A stretch of DNA of 64,000 nucleotides from Caldilineaceae bacterium (GCA_020634755.1 JACKBC010000001.1:372001-436000); one strand, 5' to 3'. Counted from the stretch's first letter, positions 47,085 to 55,596 are shown. Numbers and translations are program-made. Notes: generated by a model not told the origin, from the letters alone.

Positions 47085-48041
47085 ATGCGTAAACAAATAG
47101 CTTTATTTCTGCAGTTCCTGACTGCAGAAAAAGATTGTACCGAAAATACACTTGCCGCCTACAGCACAGACGCTTATCAATTTTATGAGTTTACCCAATC
47201 GAACAGCGATTTAATCGGTGCACCTATTGAACAGTGGGCAGATGTCTCGCCCCAAATCGCCCAGATTTATCTCGAATACATGCGAGATAAAGAGGGCTAT
47301 GCAGCTTCTACGGTCGCCCGCAAAATGGCTGTACTCAAAAGTTTCTTTCACTTTCTAGTCCAGGCCCAAGTAATTGCAGAAAATCCCATTGTCGAATTGG
47401 ACCTGCCCAAAGTGACGCGCCAGAAACCCCGCGCCATTAGCCCAAAACATATTGAACGCCTGCTGGAAAAACCGGCCGAACACAATACCCCCAAAGCTCT
47501 GCGCGATCAAGCCCTCATGGAACTATTATATACGACGGGCATCCGAATCACAGAACTGATCCGTTTGTCGGTTCACAGCGTGGATCTGGAAAATGGCGTT
47601 CTCAAGAGTGACCCGGGAAGCCGACGGGTGCGCATTATTGCTTTGCCGCAGCGCTCGCTGCGCGTTTTGGAGCGCTATTTAAAAGAAGGTCGCCCCCACC
47701 TGTTGGTAGAGCCAGATGAAGAATCGCTCTTTCTCAACCATCGTGGACAGGGGTTAACGCGCCAGGGGTTGTGGCTAATCATTAAGGGCTATGTGGAGGA
47801 GACGGGGCTACAGGATGTGATTACGCCGCATACGCTGCGCCATAGTTTTGCCGCCAATCTCATCAATGCTGGCGCCGATTGGCGAAAAGCCGGTCATCGT
47901 TCGCCCAGCGCGGAAGCGAAAGCCAGCCACGCCCGGCATGATGCGCCTCAAGGTAAGCATCGCCGCCCCGCTGAAGAACCCCGCGAAGCCGACGCCGAAA
48001 AATCGGCGCACTTTGCCGAGCACAAATCGCCCACAGCCTAA
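47085..48041 (+). pseudogene. XerC/XerD-like tyrosine recombinase with replaced C-terminus
   Basis: Tyrosine recombinases of this type resolve chromosome dimers or integrate mobile DNA. The start is ATG 47085 after GGAGG; a TTG at 47061 is a poorer choice. The N-terminal SAM-like core-binding domain (KDCTENTLAAYSTDAYQF) and most of the catalytic domain are normal: first Arg in LLYTTGIRITELIRL and PHTLRHSFAANLINAGAD with His and second Arg. Directly after AGAD the expected LGH...TT..YTH block, with the last catalytic His and the nucleophilic Tyr, is absent in all three plus frames. It is replaced by about 55 unrelated residues rich in Arg, Lys, Ala and His. The protein should therefore be unable to cleave DNA. 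A family C repeat begins about 30 bases after the stop, suggesting a rearrangement. Confidence 0.75.
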
Positions 48042-48386
48042 AGTCATAGATGCCACTGCGTCTGCTAGCGGAAGCCTGCTCAAGCCGGCTGTTTCTAAAG
48101 TGCGCTTTCGCGTACTTTAGCTGACAGGCGCTGATTTCAACCAGTGCTGTCGTTTACCGATTTGTTTTCTTAACCTTCATCAACCGCTGGCGGTCGTGTT
48201 TAAGCATCGCCCTTGCCCAGTTTCCGACGCCACAAGCGCAGAGATGGCCGCAAACTTTGCGCTTGTGGGTGGCAAATTTGCCGATGTGCCGGTGGTTGGC
48301 GCACACTTAATAGAATCGCAAAATAGAGGCATGATACCGATTTGTGCTCTCTAAAGATGCTGTGCACCGAACAATCCAACCGAGAA
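48042..48386. other. Gap of about 345 bp before the nucleoside phosphorylase gene
   Basis: Contains a family C repeat (48070-48148) and an 11-bp perfect hairpin, CCACAAGCGCA/TGCGCTTGTGG (48230-48240 and 48258-48268). Nothing coding is convincing apart from possible upstream starts of the next gene (TTG 48342, ATG 48357). Confidence 0.55.
48070..48148 (+). repeat. Family C repeat, copy C2
   Basis: GAAGCCTGCTCAAGCCGGCT, then GTGCGCTTTCGCGTACTTTA, then GGCGCTGATTTCAACCAGTG. It has the same three-part order as C1 at 20858. Confidence 0.75.
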
Positions 48387-49247
48387 ATGAGTCACGTGTC
48401 CACGACAGAACTAGCATTTACCCTGGCCGCATATGATGAAGCAGCAGAATTTATTCGCCAGCGCACGGGTCTTCAGCCCAAAGTTGGCCTGATTTTGGGC
48501 AGCGGGCTTGGCCCCTTGGCCGAGCAGGTGGCAGATGCCATTGTGCTGCCCTATGGGGAAATTCCGCACTTTCCCGTGAGCACCGTGCAGGGACATGCCG
48601 GGCGACTGGTGATTGGCCGGTTGGCGGGCCAAAACGTCTGCGTGATGCAGGGTCGCTTTCACTTTTACGAAGGCTACTCCATGCAACAATTGACCTTGCC
48701 CGTGCGCGTCATGCAGCGGCTGGGCATTGAGACGCTGATTCTGACCAATGCCGCCGGCGGTGTGAATCAGACGTTTCAGGTGGGCGACTTAATGATTATA
48801 GACGACCATCTCAATTTGCTGGGCATGGCGGGCGCCAATCCACTGCGCGGCCCCAATCTGGATACATTTGGCGTACGTTTCCCCGCCATGAACCGAGCCT
48901 ATACGCGCAGCCTGCGTCAACGGGCCGATGCCGCGGCGGCCGACATTGGCATTGCGGTGCAACATGGAGTCTATGCGGCCCTGGCCGGCCCCAATTTTGA
49001 AACGCCCGCTGAAATCCGCTATTTGCGCACCATTGGCGCAGATGCCGTGGGGATGAGCACCGTGCCCGAGGCCATTGTGGCGCACCACGCGGGCATGCAG
49101 GTGCTGGGCATTAGCACCATTACCAACATATGCATCGATCAGCTGGATTTTGATGCTGAACCCACCCATGAGGAAGTCAACGCAGCGGGCAAAATCATTG
49201 TGCCGCGCCTCATTCAGCTGCTGTTAGCACTGCTGGCCCGTTTGTAA
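48387..49247 (+). CDS. punA: Purine nucleoside phosphorylase (trimeric, inosine/guanosine type)
   Basis: Cytosolic salvage enzyme that splits purine nucleosides with phosphate into base and ribose 1-phosphate. The phosphate-binding loop is ILGSGLGPLAEQV, followed by QGRFHFYEGY, TNAAGGVN and the base/ribose site AGPNFETPAEIRYLR, all typical of the low-molecular-mass trimeric family. The C-terminal THEEVNAAG is also conserved. The start codon is uncertain: ATG 48387 (286 residues) gives a normal length, while ATG 48357 and TTG 48342 are in-frame upstream options. None has a strong ribosome-binding site. It complements hpt, which recycles the released base. Confidence 0.93.
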   Translation: MSHVSTTELAFTLAAYDEAAEFIRQRTGLQPKVGLILGSGLGPLAEQVADAIVLPYGEIPHFPVSTVQGHAGRLVIGRLAGQNVCVMQGRFHFYEGYSMQQLTLPVRVMQRLGIETLILTNAAGGVNQTFQVGDLMIIDDHLNLLGMAGANPLRGPNLDTFGVRFPAMNRAYTRSLRQRADAAAADIGIAVQHGVYAALAGPNFETPAEIRYLRTIGADAVGMSTVPEAIVAHHAGMQVLGISTITNICIDQLDFDAEPTHEEVNAAGKIIVPRLIQLLLALLARL

Positions 49248-49409
49248 TCTTCCAGTTTTACATTCACATACAGCCAACAATAGCGCATTTTGATTTGCCA
49301 GACGGCCCATTTTGGGCTGAAATAGAGCAGATCAAAATGCTTTTTTTATGCGCAGAAAATTCAACTGAAAGATATTGAACTTTCTTTCGCCAAATAAGGA
49401 GAATTACGC

Positions 49410-50450
49410 ATGTTTAATTTGATAAAGGAACTTACTGAACTCGTTGGTCCAGTGGGGCAAGAAGAAATTGTGCTCGACCACATGGAGCAGCTGTGGCGCG
49501 CCGAAGGGGTTGCTGTCGAGCGCACCAAGGTGGGCAACCTGCTGGCCCGTGTGGGCGGTAGCGGCCCCAAGGTGCTATTGGCGGCTCATGCCGATGAGCT
49601 GTGCTATTTGGTGCGCGCCATTGATCCACAGGGCTTTCTGTGGCTGGCCAATGGGCAGGGCTGGCAGCGCGCGTATGGGTTGCGCAACAGTTTCACCATA
49701 GGCCAACGGGTCAAAATTTTGGCGCGCAGCGGCGTGATGCCCGGCGTCATTGCCACCACCACCGGGCATCTGGCGACGCTGGCGCTGCCAGAGCCGGGCG
49801 AACTCAACTGGCGTGATTTTTGGGTGGACACCGGGCTGTCACGTCAGGAACTCATGGCAAAGGGCGTCACCCCCGGCACCCGCGTCATTTGGGATGCTTC
49901 TACCGAGCAATTTGGGCAGCACGTCGTGGGCAAGGCGCTGGATGACCGCGCGCTGCTGGCCGTGTTGACCGAAATTCTGCGCCGCGTGCAGCGCGATGAA
50001 CTAACCTGTGAACTGACGTTGGCCTGCACGGTGCAGGAGGAGATTGGGCTCATAGGCGCCAGTGCACTGGCCGCTAGCGAAAAGTTTGATGAAGCCATTG
50101 CGTTGGAGATTGGATTGGCGGGCGATATTCCGGGGGTGGCGTATGATGCAATGCCGCTGCACCTGGGTGCCGGACCAGTGCTCGTTCATAAAGATGCGCT
50201 AACCCATTATGACCACGCGCTGACCAGCCGCTTGGAACGAACTGCCGAAGATGCCAGCATTCCCATTCAGCATGCCGTATTTGGCTCTTTTGGCAGTGAT
50301 GGCGCGGCCTTTATGAAGGCGGATATTCCCAGCGCGCTCGTTGCTTTCCCAGCCCGCTATACCCATACCCCCTTTGAAACTGGACATCTAGGTGATATAG
50401 AAAACTTAACCCAATGGCTCTGCGCCTATGTCTCTACCCAGCGCGGCTGA
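49410..50450 (+). CDS. M42-family aminopeptidase (glutamyl aminopeptidase/endoglucanase-type)
   Basis: Cytosolic dinuclear-zinc aminopeptidase of 346 residues, the usual length for M42. The metal and catalytic residues are in AAHADELCYLV (His and Asp), GKALDDRALLAVL (bridging Asp) and VQEEIGLIGA (catalytic and metal Glu). The last His is in RYTHTPFETGHLGD near the C-terminus. Members form large tetrahedral complexes that trim peptides released by proteases. AAGGAGAATTACGC precedes the ATG. It could use peptides imported by the ABC system at 14-21 kb, but this link is only general. A terminator follows directly. Confidence 0.93.
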   Translation: MFNLIKELTELVGPVGQEEIVLDHMEQLWRAEGVAVERTKVGNLLARVGGSGPKVLLAAHADELCYLVRAIDPQGFLWLANGQGWQRAYGLRNSFTIGQRVKILARSGVMPGVIATTTGHLATLALPEPGELNWRDFWVDTGLSRQELMAKGVTPGTRVIWDASTEQFGQHVVGKALDDRALLAVLTEILRRVQRDELTCELTLACTVQEEIGLIGASALAASEKFDEAIALEIGLAGDIPGVAYDAMPLHLGAGPVLVHKDALTHYDHALTSRLERTAEDASIPIQHAVFGSFGSDGAAFMKADIPSALVAFPARYTHTPFETGHLGDIENLTQWLCAYVSTQRG

Positions 50451-50460
50451 GCAGATACGC

Positions 50461-50499
50461 AAAAAGGCTCAGACATCGAGGGAGTGTCTGAGCCTTTTT
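50461..50499 (+). terminator. Intrinsic terminator of the M42 peptidase gene
   Basis: The perfect 15-bp stem AAAAAGGCTCAGACA / TGTCTGAGCCTTTTT with a 9-base loop starts 10 bases after the stop. Confidence 0.92.
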
Positions 50500-50506
50500 G
50501 TTTAAA

Positions 50507-50584
50507 ACTTACGCAAGCCTTGAGTAAAATTGCTTGGTAAGCGCTTCGTGTTGCGACTGGCCATCTACCGGCGCTGCGTAAGTC
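50507..50584 (+). repeat. Family A repeat, copy A7
   Basis: Starts ACTTACGCAAGCCTTGAG and ends CGGCGCTGCGTAAGTC. The following copy A8 is about 80 percent identical by eye, including the shared TAAAATTGCTT and AAGCGCTTC interior. Confidence 0.82.
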
Positions 50585-50596
50585 ATGTTGTTTAAA

Positions 50597-50674
50597 CCTT
50601 ACGCAAGCCTCGCGTAAAATTGCTTAGCAAGCGCTTCTTGCTCCGGTTGGCGATCTATGGGCGCTGCGCAAGTC
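50597..50674 (+). repeat. Family A repeat, copy A8 (tandem with A7)
   Basis: Starts CCTTACGCAAGCCTCGCG and ends GGGCGCTGCGCAAGTC, 12 bases after A7 ends. The flanking words GTCATGTTGTT are repeated after both copies, so the whole 90-bp unit was duplicated. Confidence 0.82.
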
Positions 50675-50801
50675 ATGTTGTTCATACTATATCGCCATTT
50701 GGGTAAAAATCCGGCTGCATAGACGCAACCATTTGCACACAGACTAAAAAGGTAAGCCCGATTGTCTGCGTCCATGCAGCGGATATCCAAACAGGTGTTC
50801 T

Positions 50802-51020
50802 CTAGATATTGCTTTGCAGGCGACCAGAAGTGGACATCGCGTTTTCATTGTGTAACCGCTGCCCCAGGTTGCTTAACAGAGCGCCAAGCCGGTAGCGCAT
50901 CTGAGCCATGCGAGATGGCTGACCGGCCAGCGCGCGGCGCACGAGGCGTTCGCGCTCTGCCATTTTAAGCATCTCCTGATAACGAGCCTGCTCTATTTCG
51001 AGTTGACCCAAGTTGATCAT
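50802..51020 (-). CDS. Small paralogous protein 4 of the cluster (72 residues)
   Basis: Unrecognised family. The start at ATG 51020 is chosen because CAGGAGAGAACAATC precedes it, a ribosome-binding region shared with its paralogues. It has two parts: an amphipathic, charged N-terminal helix (QARYQEMLKMAERERLVRRA) and the conserved motif QPSRMAQMRYRLGALLSNLG followed by QRLHNE. It is nearly 50 percent identical to its neighbour at 51090 by eye. The motif is also kept in the third paralogue. No membrane segment or signal is seen; the strong positive charge would suit nucleic-acid or protein contact. It is the last gene of a four-gene minus-strand cluster transcribed away from the RelA-like gene. 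Confidence 0.75.
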   Translation of the reverse strand: MINLGQLEIEQARYQEMLKMAERERLVRRALAGQPSRMAQMRYRLGALLSNLGQRLHNENAMSTSGRLQSNI

Positions 51021-51089
51021 GATTGTTCTCTCCTGAGCAGATTGATGAATTCTCGCTTGGAAGTCGGCGACCCCGGGAGAAGTCAAGTA

Positions 51090-51308
51090 TTAGGCATTAT
51101 TTTGCAGCCGTTCAGCGCCAGGCATAGCGGCTTCATTGTGCAGCCGCTGCCCCAAGTTGCTCATCATTGCGCCAAGCAGCTGGCGCAGCTGGGCCATGCG
51201 AGATGGCTGGCCAATACGCCCCTGACGAATGAGGCGTTGGTGCGCGGCTTCTTTGAGCATTTCCTGCTGCTTGATCTGTGATAAATACACATTATTCATA
51301 TCGAACAT
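51090..51308 (-). CDS. Small paralogous protein 3 of the cluster (72 residues)
   Basis: Start at ATG 51308, preceded by ATGGAGATAAAAATC. Exactly the same length as the neighbour at 50802, with the same layout: a helical N-terminus (IKQQEMLKEAAHQRLIRQ), then QPSRMAQLRQLLGAMMSNLG and QRLHNEAAM. The similarity is over the full length, so the two are recent tandem duplicates. Function unknown. Confidence 0.75.
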   Translation of the reverse strand: MFDMNNVYLSQIKQQEMLKEAAHQRLIRQGRIGQPSRMAQLRQLLGAMMSNLGQRLHNEAAMPGAERLQNNA

Positions 51309-51344
51309 GATTTTTATCTCCATGTTATTTATTAGTCGAGTAAA

Positions 51345-51572
51345 TTATTTGGCGACGGTGCGCAGCGTCGGCTGCCGACCGGCGCCATTTTGGGCTTGTA
51401 GCCGCTGCCCCCAAACGATGAGCTGTGCGCTGCACTTTTCACGCAGCTGCGCCATGCGAGTGGGTTGGCTTTTCGGCAATTCTATGTTTATCCCATTCAG
51501 CTCGCGGCGCAGATTCTCACGCATGTTGCGAGCGGCGACCTGCATAAAGCAGATAGTTGCTAAATCGTACAT
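51345..51572 (-). CDS. Small paralogous protein 2 of the cluster (75 residues)
   Basis: Start at ATG 51572 after CAGGAGAACCGATC; an upstream in-frame Met is inside the previous gap and has no ribosome-binding site. It begins MYDLATICFMQVAARNM and carries the central motif as QPTRMAQLREKCSAQLIVWG followed by QRLQAQN. It is more diverged than the two downstream copies but clearly alignable. Function unknown. Confidence 0.7.
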   Translation of the reverse strand: MYDLATICFMQVAARNMRENLRRELNGINIELPKSQPTRMAQLREKCSAQLIVWGQRLQAQNGAGRQPTLRTVAK

Positions 51573-51694
51573 GATCGGTTCTCCTGTTTTGGTCTGTTTC
51601 GATTCACATTTGTTTTTCGACAGGCGACACCGTGTACTTTGGGGCATTCATAATCTGTTGTCCAGATAATCGAATGGCCCGGAATGTCGCTCTG

Positions 51695-51904
51695 TTACTG
51701 CGGGCTGTTTTGCAACAGGTCAACCCGTCCAGCACCGAAGCGCAGCATCTCTCGCCAGTTTTGCAGCTGGCCCCACATCTTTGCCCAGCCTTTTGCTTGA
51801 TCGGCTTGGAAGATGTCATGCAGGTTTCGGCGCATTGTGGCTTCAGCGCGATAATCAGCATATCGCTCTTGCGCCACATACACATCTTTCATTGTTGCGT
51901 ACAT
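51695..51904 (-). CDS. Small paralogous protein 1 of the cluster (69 residues), diverged
   Basis: Start at ATG 51904 after AATAAGGAGGCGCAATC, the strongest ribosome-binding site of the set. It shares the MYxxxxxxYVAQ-type start and helical N-terminus (ERYADYRAEATMRRNLHD), but the QPSRMAQ motif is replaced by AKGWAKMWGQLQNWREML. It is the first gene of the cluster and so nearest to the operator-like repeats at 52054-52096. Membership in the family rests on position, length and the N-terminus. Confidence 0.65.
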   Translation of the reverse strand: MYATMKDVYVAQERYADYRAEATMRRNLHDIFQADQAKGWAKMWGQLQNWREMLRFGAGRVDLLQNSPQ

Positions 51905-52053
51905 GATTGCGCCTCCTTATTGAATGGCTTTGGTTTGTGTAACTATGATTTTATGAAGATCCACTGTCCTGCAATTTTCAAATCTTCAAAGTCTGCTTGC
52001 CAACTTTTTTGTGTTAGTGTATATTATGTGTATCTTGTTGACCTCGGCAGACA

Positions 52054-52096
52054 TGCACATATTAACACACAAAATTGTGCATGTCAACACACAAAA
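52054..52096. promoter_or_regulatory. Operator-like direct repeats between the small-protein cluster and the RelA-like gene
   Basis: Two 20-base direct repeats, GCACATATTAACACACAAAA (52055-52074) and GTGCATGTCAACACACAAAA (52077-52096), are spaced by 22 bp, two helical turns. A weaker inverted third copy (TTTTTGTGTTAGTGTATA) lies near 52007-52025. The position between divergent genes suits a shared regulator. Confidence 0.55.
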
Positions 52097-52167
52097 ACAT
52101 GAATTTACCTTAAAATTTTGTGTCTATTTGTTGCGGTTGTAGAGATAATTGCGTAAAAGGACCGAAA

Positions 52168-55100
52168 ATGGCCACCAAGAGCGCCAATTCCACACACAAT
52201 ACACACAAAAACACTTTTCGCAACGCACAAAAGCTGGCGAATGCCTGGTTGCAACGGAAGCCGTCGTTCTCCGGTCAGACCGAAGCGGCCACTCTCTCCT
52301 TTCGCAATCAGCCCGAGGCCATGACGTTGGCTGAGATCATGAGTCACAGCCAGACGGTTGCGGCGCTGCTGCAAGAGTGGGGGGCAAGTCCAGCATTGCA
52401 AGCTGCCGGCCTTCTGCACTCGTTTTTGTGGAATTGTGTAATTGAAGACGCTGAAGTTACAAACTCTTGTGGAGAGCATGTGCTGTTTTTGTGCCGCCAA
52501 TATCAGCACATCCTGCAACGCATGCCGGAAACGCGCTGGCGCGGTAAGCGCGTTGTGCTGGAGCGCATTAAATATTTTGTGGCCGCCTACTGCCATTTTG
52601 ACCTGGCCTTTCTGGCCGCCGCCGATTTGTGGGATCGTTTTCGGTTGGCGCTACAAAGTGAACCCTCTCAACAGCACCAATATATTCAAGAGGGTAGCAA
52701 GGTACTCAGCCCTTATTTGGATTTTCTGGGCATGCGCGAGCTCAAAGAAGAGCTGGACGAGCAGCTTGAATCGCAATTCCGCCAAGCCACGCCGGAGCTG
52801 CTGCGGGCCCAGCAGGCCGATGCCCAAATGGTTGCCGAAATTGCCCAGCAGCTTCAACCTCACCTGCCCAATGCCACGCTCCATTATCGCAAATATGCCT
52901 CCTCCTCGCCTTTGCTGCGCGCGGATATTGCCTTTTCTGAACCCAATCGGCCCAGCCAAACCTTGAATATTGATATCCTGGTCGACAATATTGAAGCGTG
53001 CTACGCCGCGCTGCATCAGCTCCACATTCACTACACGCCCATCGAGGCCGGCTTTGCCGATCATATCCGCGCCGGGCGGCTCAACGGCTTTCGCGGGCTG
53101 CAAACTGCCGTGGTGGTGACGCAAGGGGACGATGCCAGCCAGCGCGCCAAGCGCCGCGTTAATTTTTGCATCTGCACCAGAGACATGGACGAAGTCAACT
53201 GTTGGGGATTGGCGGCGTGGCATCTGCGCAAAAAAACAGAGCTGGAGACGCCGGGCGCCTGGTGGCATGACGCTGCCAGCGCCTATGTGGATATAGAATC
53301 GGCTCCTTTGGGCGCCCTGCGCGATACCAATTACGTGTTTAGTCCGCAAGGGCAGCTCTTCCACTTCCACCGCGGCTGCACCGTGGTGGACTATGCCTAT
53401 TATGTGCATAGCGATCTGGCGGCCCAGGTGCGGCGCTTTTACCTCAATGGGGTGCCGGTCGAGCCGGCCACCGTGCTGCATCATCTAGATTTAGTCGAAC
53501 TGGAATATGATACCCATGCGCCGGGCCCCACGCGCGTTTGGCTCAACGCCGCGCGCACCTCGCGCGCCCGTTCTAAAATTGACCGCCACTTGAAGCGGCT
53601 GGGCCAGGGCATCTACCACGGCCAGCGCACCATCGACACCCGCCTGACCAAGCTGGAAAATCACTACGGCTTTAACATCCCCGAACACCGCATTACGCAA
53701 GCCATTTCCAATGAAATGCGCCGTCGCAACCTGGCCTCTATGGAAGAGCTGCTCAGCGAGGTGGCCGCCGGCCGCCTAGACGCCGACCGCATTCTGCATC
53801 CGCTCTTTGCCGATGAAATTATTCGCCAGGTGCAAATTCCCAGCGCAATGCGGCTGCGCCCCGACCAATTGCAGCTGGCCCAATGTTGCCGTCCACGGCT
53901 GGGTGACGACATTGTGGGGCGGCCTTACGCACGGGATGGGGTGGTGACGCGGCTCAAAGTGCATCAAGCCTCGTGCACGCGGCTACACCATTTGCACGGC
54001 AACACGCCCCTTAAGTGGCGGCTGCAGCCGGAACTGAAAACGGTGGCGCAGCTGGAGATTCAGGCGCTGGATGAGGATGGGCTGTTGGGCGATGCGTTGG
54101 GACAGATTTATACCATGCTGCCGCGCGTGACGCTGCACAAGGCCGAGGCGATGGCCCGCCACGGCGCCGCCCGCGTGCGCTTTATCTTGGAGGCCGAAAG
54201 TCAGGACGTGCTGGATGAAATTGTAGACGCCATGCGCCGTCTGCCCAGCCGCCACGTAACTGAAGTGCGAACCACCAGCCTGCCCTTTTCTGAGCGCGAG
54301 GAGCTGGTCAAGCCGGTTAACAACGCCGAGGTAAACCCCTATTCGCGCCTGCCGGTAAATGAGGACGGCATGTTCTTTGGCCGCTCCCAAGAGCTGAATG
54401 ATCTGCGCAATTGGCTGGCAACGCGCGTCGGCGTCATCTGGCTGCTGGGCCAAAAACGGGTGGGCAAAACATCGCTGCTGCTCCATCTGAAGAACCGCTT
54501 TTTGGAGCGCGCCGAGTTTGTCCCCGTCTTTATCGATTTCCAGCTCTTGGGCAAATTGACCACGGCCAGCGTCTTTTTTGAAATTGCCACAGCCGTCTAC
54601 AACGAATTGCAGAGCGAAGGGCGCATTGGCGAGCTGGGCGCTCCGCTGCGCGAAATGTTTGACCACGATCCGCCCGGCCACTTAGTGCGCTACTTGCAAG
54701 GCGTGCAGAGCCACCCCGGCATTGGGCAAATTGTGCTACTGCTCGACGAATTTAGCCGCACCACCGATGCCTATCAGCACGGCCGGCTGGATGAAAGCTT
54801 TTTCCAGATGTGGCGCGGGTTGCTGCAAGATACGCGCCTGCACGTCAAGTTTATTGTGGTGGTGCAGCAACAGGCGTATGACGGCATGGCCGCGCGCGTG
54901 CAGGGCGGGCAAGATGACCCGGCCTGGCCGCTGCTGGAGCTGGGCGAAAAACTGCCGCTCAGTCCCCTTTCCGACATGGACGCCCTTCACCTAATCGAGT
55001 GGCCCATGCGCAACTATCTTGAATTCCCGCCGGAAATTTCGGCCCAGCTCTATCTGCTCACCGGTGGCAGCCCCTTTATGATCCAGGCCTTCTGCTTTAG

Positions 55101-55482
55101 GCTGGTGCACCACATGGTGCAGCTCAACAAACGCCGCGTGGACGCCTCCGATCTGGAACGGGTTAGCATGGAATTTCTATCCCCCTCTGAAAGTCTCTTC
55201 GCCCACCTGCTGGACGTGATCCGCGGCGTGGCCAATTCGATCTGCGCGCACCTGGCGCGCATGGCCGACGAAGAGCACGCCGCCCAGCCGCACATGGCCT
55301 CCACCGTTACGCAAGAGCAGCTCAGCGCCGCACTGCCCACCATTCCGGCGGACCGGCTGCGCCGTACGCTGCAAGAGCTGTGCGATCACCACGTGCTGGT
55401 GCGCGTCGGCACGAGCGAGTGGCGCTTTGCCAGCCTGCTTTTTCAGCGCTGGCTAGCGCTGAATAGTGTGGCGGAGGGGTAA
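52168..55482 (+). CDS. RelA/SpoT-homologue pseudoenzyme fused to a P-loop NTPase
   Basis: 1104 residues from ATG 52168 (AAAGGA upstream); an in-frame GTG at 52120 is less likely. The order matches long RelA/SpoT proteins. First comes an HD-like domain (about 45-190) with AAGLLHSFLWN where LLHD..ED is expected. A synthetase-like domain follows (about 240-370; IEACYAALHQLHIHYTPI, ADHIRAGRLNGFRGLQTAV), in which the catalytic Asp and the Glu of the EVQIRT motif are replaced (TLNID, VNFCICT). Then come a good TGS domain (386-450; YVFSPQGQLFHF...VVDYAYYVHSDL), a TSRARSKI stretch, a zinc-finger-like LAQCCRPRLGDDIVG (about 568) and an ACT domain (about 624-705). An added NTPase module starts MFFGRSQELNDLRNWL, with Walker A GQKRVGKTS (from 761) and Walker B VLLLDEF (about 857). 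It probably neither makes nor degrades (p)ppGpp; sensing of nucleotides or ribosome state is inferred. Confidence 0.87.
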   Translation: MATKSANSTHNTHKNTFRNAQKLANAWLQRKPSFSGQTEAATLSFRNQPEAMTLAEIMSHSQTVAALLQEWGASPALQAAGLLHSFLWNCVIEDAEVTNSCGEHVLFLCRQYQHILQRMPETRWRGKRVVLERIKYFVAAYCHFDLAFLAAADLWDRFRLALQSEPSQQHQYIQEGSKVLSPYLDFLGMRELKEELDEQLESQFRQATPELLRAQQADAQMVAEIAQQLQPHLPNATLHYRKYASSSPLLRADIAFSEPNRPSQTLNIDILVDNIEACYAALHQLHIHYTPIEAGFADHIRAGRLNGFRGLQTAVVVTQGDDASQRAKRRVNFCICTRDMDEVNCWGLAAWHLRKKTELETPGAWWHDAASAYVDIESAPLGALRDTNYVFSPQGQLFHFHRGCTVVDYAYYVHSDLAAQVRRFYLNGVPVEPATVLHHLDLVELEYDTHAPGPTRVWLNAARTSRARSKIDRHLKRLGQGIYHGQRTIDTRLTKLENHYGFNIPEHRITQAISNEMRRRNLASMEELLSEVAAGRLDADRILHPLFADEIIRQVQIPSAMRLRPDQLQLAQCCRPRLGDDIVGRPYARDGVVTRLKVHQASCTRLHHLHGNTPLKWRLQPELKTVAQLEIQALDEDGLLGDALGQIYTMLPRVTLHKAEAMARHGAARVRFILEAESQDVLDEIVDAMRRLPSRHVTEVRTTSLPFSEREELVKPVNNAEVNPYSRLPVNEDGMFFGRSQELNDLRNWLATRVGVIWLLGQKRVGKTSLLLHLKNRFLERAEFVPVFIDFQLLGKLTTASVFFEIATAVYNELQSEGRIGELGAPLREMFDHDPPGHLVRYLQGVQSHPGIGQIVLLLDEFSRTTDAYQHGRLDESFFQMWRGLLQDTRLHVKFIVVVQQQAYDGMAARVQGGQDDPAWPLLELGEKLPLSPLSDMDALHLIEWPMRNYLEFPPEISAQLYLLTGGSPFMIQAFCFRLVHHMVQLNKRRVDASDLERVSMEFLSPSESLFAHLLDVIRGVANSICAHLARMADEEHAAQPHMASTVTQEQLSAALPTIPADRLRRTLQELCDHHVLVRVGTSEWRFASLLFQRWLALNSVAEG

Positions 55483-55596
55483 GGGGATGACAAGGTGGCA
55501 AGAAGACAGACGCGTCACACACGCGGGGCGGCGAGTCCTGTGTAGTGCAGCCATCGATTGAATATGCTGGGAACAATTTATTCAAGGCTGTCTGCC

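Larger units (their letters stand above)
50451..50801. other. Gap of 350 bp with a terminator and two tandem family A repeats
   Basis: Holds the terminator at 50461-50499 and family A copies A7 and A8 in direct orientation. The remaining 125 bases show no gene. Confidence 0.65.

Noticed and set aside
47848..48120. Alternative frames over the odd 3' end of the recombinase (plus 47848-48120, minus 47808-48083)
   Set aside because: Both open frames are short, biased in composition and unrecognised. I keep only the observation that about 170 bp of unexplained sequence is present.
50507..50674. Possible CRISPR from two direct repeats of about 78 bp
   Set aside because: Only two units, with a 12-base spacer and the same family dispersed elsewhere; it is a tandem duplication of a family A element. 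No cas gene is present.
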